A DNA stretch of 7,521 nt. Source: Actinomycetes bacterium (GTDB lineage: Bacteria; Actinomycetota; Actinomycetes; Actinomycetales; Microbacteriaceae). Under the pieces are notes generated by a model. It saw only the letters and a list, made by a program, of their open reading frames with translations. It was not told the origin of the DNA and ran no database searches. This document shows positions 5,275 to 7,521 of this stretch, one piece after another. Every line of letters starts with the position of its first letter. Positions within the stretch are counted from its first letter, which is position 1. The stretch spans positions 1-7,521 of the forward strand of contig JAEYVF010000055.1 of NCBI GenBank assembly GCA_023432005.1, written 5' to 3'. Position numbers and translations under genes: made by a program.

Positions 5275-7371
5275 CTACCGCTGGCGGCGGATCACCGTTG
5301 CCGAGCCGACCGCCGCTCCGCCCACCACGAGAAGGCCGAGTGCGACGAGCAGGGAGAGCCAGACGGTGTCGGCTCCCGTGTACGCAAGCGCGGGAGCGCC
5401 CGCGGTACCGCCGCCCGCCCCTGCACCGGGCCCGGGGCCTGCTGCCGGAACGACCGTGTAGGCGAGCTCGACCGTGGTGCTCTGTCCGGCGACGTCCGTC
5501 GCCGTGATCGTCACGAGTTGCTCTCCGAGCGCGCCAGTGGGCAGGACGTCGCCGACCGAGCTCTCGCACGTCGCGACACCCGACGCGTCGTCCTCGCACA
5601 CGAAGACGAACGGCACGACCGAGCCCTGCTCGAGCTCGTCGAGCTCGGTCGGCGAGACGACCCGCACCGCGGGCGCGTCGCCGTCGACCCGCACGGTGAA
5701 CTCCGCGACCGTCGCGTTGCCGAGCGCGTCGACCGCGCGGACGCGCAGGGTCGTCACGCCGTCCGGGAAGTCGGTGCCGGCGACGACGAGCTCATCGACC
5801 CCGCTGCGGGACCCCTCGGTGTAGAGCGAGCCGTCCGCCGAGAGGATCTCCCACTCGATGATCTCGATCGCGGATGCGTCGGTCGCCGTGACCGTGACGG
5901 AGGGGCCGAAGAGGTACCAGCCCGAGGGCTCGGCCCCGGGTGCCGAGAACTCGATCTCGGGACCGGCGGCATCCGCCTCGGCGACCGTGTAGCTGCGCAC
6001 GACGCGCGTCTCGTTGCCCGCGGCGTCGACCGCGCGCACGACGACCTCGAAGGTGCCGAGCTCGTCGGTGTCGAGGGCCTCGCCCTCGCCGACGGGCGCC
6101 TCGCACACCTCGACGCCGCTCGCGGCATCCGTGCAGTCGAAGTTGAGCACGAGCTCGTCGCCGGGCTCGACCGTGACGCCCCCCTCGGGGATGCTCACGG
6201 TGACGGACGGCGCGGTCGAGTCGGTCGGGAACGACACGGTCTGGGCTGCGCCCACATTGTCGAACCAGTCGATCGCGCGCACCTGGTAGCGGTTGTCGCC
6301 CTCGCCCGCGGTCGTGAACGACGCGGCCGGGCCGTCGACGCCGATCCACGGGCCGGGCACGCCGTCGTCGAGCGTGCGGTACTCGACGCGCCGCACGCCC
6401 GCGCCGTCGCCGTCATCGGCGGTCAGGGTCACCGTGGCCGGGCCCTGCCACCAGCCGTTGCTCGCCCCCGGGGCGTCGATCGAGACGGTCGGCGCGACCG
6501 ACTCATCCTGGATCACGCGGAAGCTGTGCGGGTTGGCCGAGAAGTGCCCCGCCTCGTTGGAACCGTGGGCGCGCGCCTCGAAGGTGCCGAGCTGGTCGAG
6601 CACCTGCACGTAGCCGTTGGAGCGCGTCGTGTTGTTGATGATCGTCGCCCCGCACGTGTTCATCCCCGACTCGGGGTCGTCGCACGTGAACTGCAGGGTG
6701 ACCGAGTCGCCGAGGCGGTACACCGGCCGCGTGGGTGAGAGGAGCGTGACGACGGGGTGCGTCTTGTCGAGCTTGATGCGGCGGGTCACGGGGCCGACCG
6801 AGTTGCCCTCCTCGTCGACGGCCGTGACCGTCAGCAGGGTCTCGCCGCCCGTCGTGATGGGGATGCGGGCCGAGCCGAGCGACTCGCCCGAGCCGCTCTG
6901 CGCGCCGCTCGTCGTCCACTCGACGAGCGGGTTCGAGCTGATGCTCGAGGTCACGCGCACGGTCGCGACGAGGTCGTCGACATACCAGCCGTGCACGTTC
7001 GCCTCGGGGAGACTGAACGTGAGCGTGAGCGGGTTCTGCGGGTCGGGGTCGTCGGTCGAGGCGGCCGTCGGCACGAGCGCCTGGGCACCGCTCGACGCGG
7101 TGGTCTCGTCCGCCGCGCCCGAGTCGGACGGACGCGGCTCCTCGGCCGTGCGCGCGGGGGCCTCGGCGACGGCGGGCGCCGGCTCGGCGTCGATCGCGGG
7201 CGCGGGCTCCGCGACCATCGGGACGCCGGCATCCGCGGCGATCTCGGTGTCGAGCGGGTCGGCGGCGACAGCGGCGACGGTGCAGCCGCTGAGGGTCAGG
7301 GCGAAGACGGTCGTGGTGGCGAGCAGTGCCGCCGCCCACCTCGCCTTCGAGAGCGTGGTCGTGGTAGTCAT
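5275..7371 (-). CDS. Modular surface protein with lipobox and LAYTG sorting signal
   Basis: This 698-residue exported protein is built from Ig-like modules; its ligand is unknown. Residues 1-29 are a signal peptide (Lys9, Arg11, hydrophobic 12-28) ending in a lipobox LSGC with Cys30. An AVAA site (34-37) just after it could serve ordinary signal peptidase instead. Residues about 38-115 are a Pro/Ala/Glu/Asp-rich linker. Residues 118-640 alternate two module types, A-B-A-B-A-B. Residues 641-661 are Gly/Pro/Ala-rich. LAYTG (662-666), a hydrophobic helix (670-694) and the tail RRQR form a cell-wall sorting signal; LAxTG is the form preferred by class E sortases of high-GC actinobacteria. No sortase gene is in the window. 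The start is the ATG at 7371, because the signal peptide begins there. No good ribosome binding site precedes it, only GGCGGA directly adjacent. Confidence 0.93.
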   Translation of the reverse strand: MTTTTTLSKARWAAALLATTTVFALTLSGCTVAAVAADPLDTEIAADAGVPMVAEPAPAIDAEPAPAVAEAPARTAEEPRPSDSGAADETTASSGAQALVPTAASTDDPDPQNPLTLTFSLPEANVHGWYVDDLVATVRVTSSISSNPLVEWTTSGAQSGSGESLGSARIPITTGGETLLTVTAVDEEGNSVGPVTRRIKLDKTHPVVTLLSPTRPVYRLGDSVTLQFTCDDPESGMNTCGATIINNTTRSNGYVQVLDQLGTFEARAHGSNEAGHFSANPHSFRVIQDESVAPTVSIDAPGASNGWWQGPATVTLTADDGDGAGVRRVEYRTLDDGVPGPWIGVDGPAASFTTAGEGDNRYQVRAIDWFDNVGAAQTVSFPTDSTAPSVTVSIPEGGVTVEPGDELVLNFDCTDAASGVEVCEAPVGEGEALDTDELGTFEVVVRAVDAAGNETRVVRSYTVAEADAAGPEIEFSAPGAEPSGWYLFGPSVTVTATDASAIEIIEWEILSADGSLYTEGSRSGVDELVVAGTDFPDGVTTLRVRAVDALGNATVAEFTVRVDGDAPAVRVVSPTELDELEQGSVVPFVFVCEDDASGVATCESSVGDVLPTGALGEQLVTITATDVAGQSTTVELAYTVVPAAGPGPGAGAGGGTAGAPALAYTGADTVWLSLLVALGLLVVGGAAVGSATVIRRQR
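5374..5388 (-). other. LAYTG sortase motif (residues 662-666)
   Basis: The codons read Leu-Ala-Tyr-Thr-Gly. They are followed four residues later by a membrane segment and then by Arg-Arg-Gln-Arg at the very C-terminus, which is the complete order of a sorting signal. Cleavage would be expected between Thr and Gly with linkage to peptidoglycan (established for the family). Confidence 0.88.
5452..7020 (-). repeat. Alternating A/B Ig-like modules, three pairs
   Basis: Within the LAYTG protein, A modules (about 118-204, 292-385, 469-562) begin with a G-W-[YW] turn (HGWY, NGWW, SGWY) followed by a strand with alternating Val/Thr and often T-A-D/T-D. B modules (about 205-288, 386-464, 566-640) carry C-x-D-x-x-S-G-x-x-x-C-like segments with the two cysteines exactly ten positions apart: 230/240, 413/423 and 592/602. 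In B1 and B2 this is followed by LGTFE and A-R-A or V-R-A. The modules are diverged, with no near-identical DNA copies. Module boundaries are approximate. Confidence 0.8.
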
Positions 7372-7395
7372 TCCGCCATCGTCGAGGAGCGCTCA

Positions 7396-7409
7396 CCCCC
7401 GCACGGGGG
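7396..7409 (-). terminator. Small GC hairpin, possible terminator of the right-edge gene
   Basis: CCCCC (7396-7400) and GGGGG (7405-7409) pair around a GCAC loop. On the minus strand it lies about 30 bases after the stop of the gene entering from the right and 25 bases before the start of the surface protein gene. It could end the first transcript, or fold in the leader of the second. It is short and has no U tract, so the call is weak. Confidence 0.4.
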
Positions 7410-7440
7410 CGCGCAAGCCCCGTCAACGTCGGTGCAACGT

Positions 7441-7521
7441 TCAGCCCGCGAGGCGGCGCGCCCGCGCCTCGGGCGTCGCGAGCTCGACGCTCGCCGCCAC
7501 CGCCTGCGCGAGCGTGAGGGC
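7441..7521 (-). CDS. C-terminal end of a gene entering from the right (partial)
   Basis: A frame open from the right edge encodes 26 residues, ALTLAQAVAASVELATPEA continuing to RARRLAG, and ends at a TGA (7441-7443). The Ala/Leu/Arg-rich, helix-forming composition and G/C-ending codons look like a genuine actinobacterial C-terminus. The piece is too short to assign a family. The 69 bases between this stop and the surface protein start contain only a small hairpin and a TTGACG on the minus strand (7421-7426) with no matching -10. Confidence 0.5.
   Translation of the reverse strand, partial: ALTLAQAVAASVELATPEARARRLAG

Noticed and set aside
5242..6738. Plus-strand open frame of 498 codons opposite the LAYTG protein
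   Set aside because: It has biased Arg/Asp/Glu-rich composition with no recognisable domain, and it begins inside the bidirectional terminator.
7424..7440. CAACGT repeated at 7424-7429 and 7435-7440, a possible operator or promoter element
   Set aside because: The two hexamers are too short and I see no paired -10 element. Chance is a sufficient explanation without comparison to relatives.

Overview
The window is high-GC DNA with dense coding and strong G/C preference at third codon positions. Together with class-E-type sortase motifs (LAxTG), GTG starts and promoters of the TAGNCT type placed directly before start codons, this points to an actinobacterium. The style suggests the Microbacteriaceae, but this assignment is inference from composition and gene style only.

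Layout from left to right. (1) Positions 1-2425, minus strand: the N-terminal 808 residues of a large secreted protein. It has a CSLREA-type domain, a parallel beta-helix stretch, a choice-of-anchor-Q-like block and four 88-89-residue Ig-like repeats, each with a cysteine pair. Its 3' end lies beyond the left edge. (2) Positions 2488-2523: a strong hairpin, probably the terminator of the next gene. (3) Positions 2547-3764, minus strand: NADP-dependent isocitrate dehydrogenase of the homodimeric type that also includes human IDH1, with a GTG start. (4) Positions 3765-3871: a compact divergent promoter region. It holds a -10 element for icd, a -10 element for the divergent gene, and between them a perfect 10+2+10 bp palindrome that looks like an operator. 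(5) Positions 3872-4667, plus strand: a two-gene unit made of a GNAT acetyltransferase and an alkyltransferase-like (ATL) DNA-lesion-binding protein in which tryptophan replaces the active-site cysteine. (6) Positions 4730-5206, plus strand: an unrecognised small protein with one C-terminal membrane segment, apparently made from a leaderless transcript. (7) Positions 5221-5255: a bidirectional terminator between convergent genes. (8) Positions 5275-7371, minus strand: a 698-residue surface protein built from alternating modules. It carries both a lipobox and a C-terminal LAYTG sorting signal. (9) Positions 7441-7521, minus strand: the last 26 codons of a gene that enters from the right edge.

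The middle is ordinary metabolic and repair content (icd, a GNAT, an ATL) flanked by two secreted repeat proteins of different design. No mobile element, CRISPR array, tRNA or rRNA was seen. The most notable points are the palindrome between icd and the acetyltransferase gene, the surface protein with two possible anchoring signals and an A-B-A-B-A-B module order, and a shared -10 core at three start sites, two of them probably leaderless.
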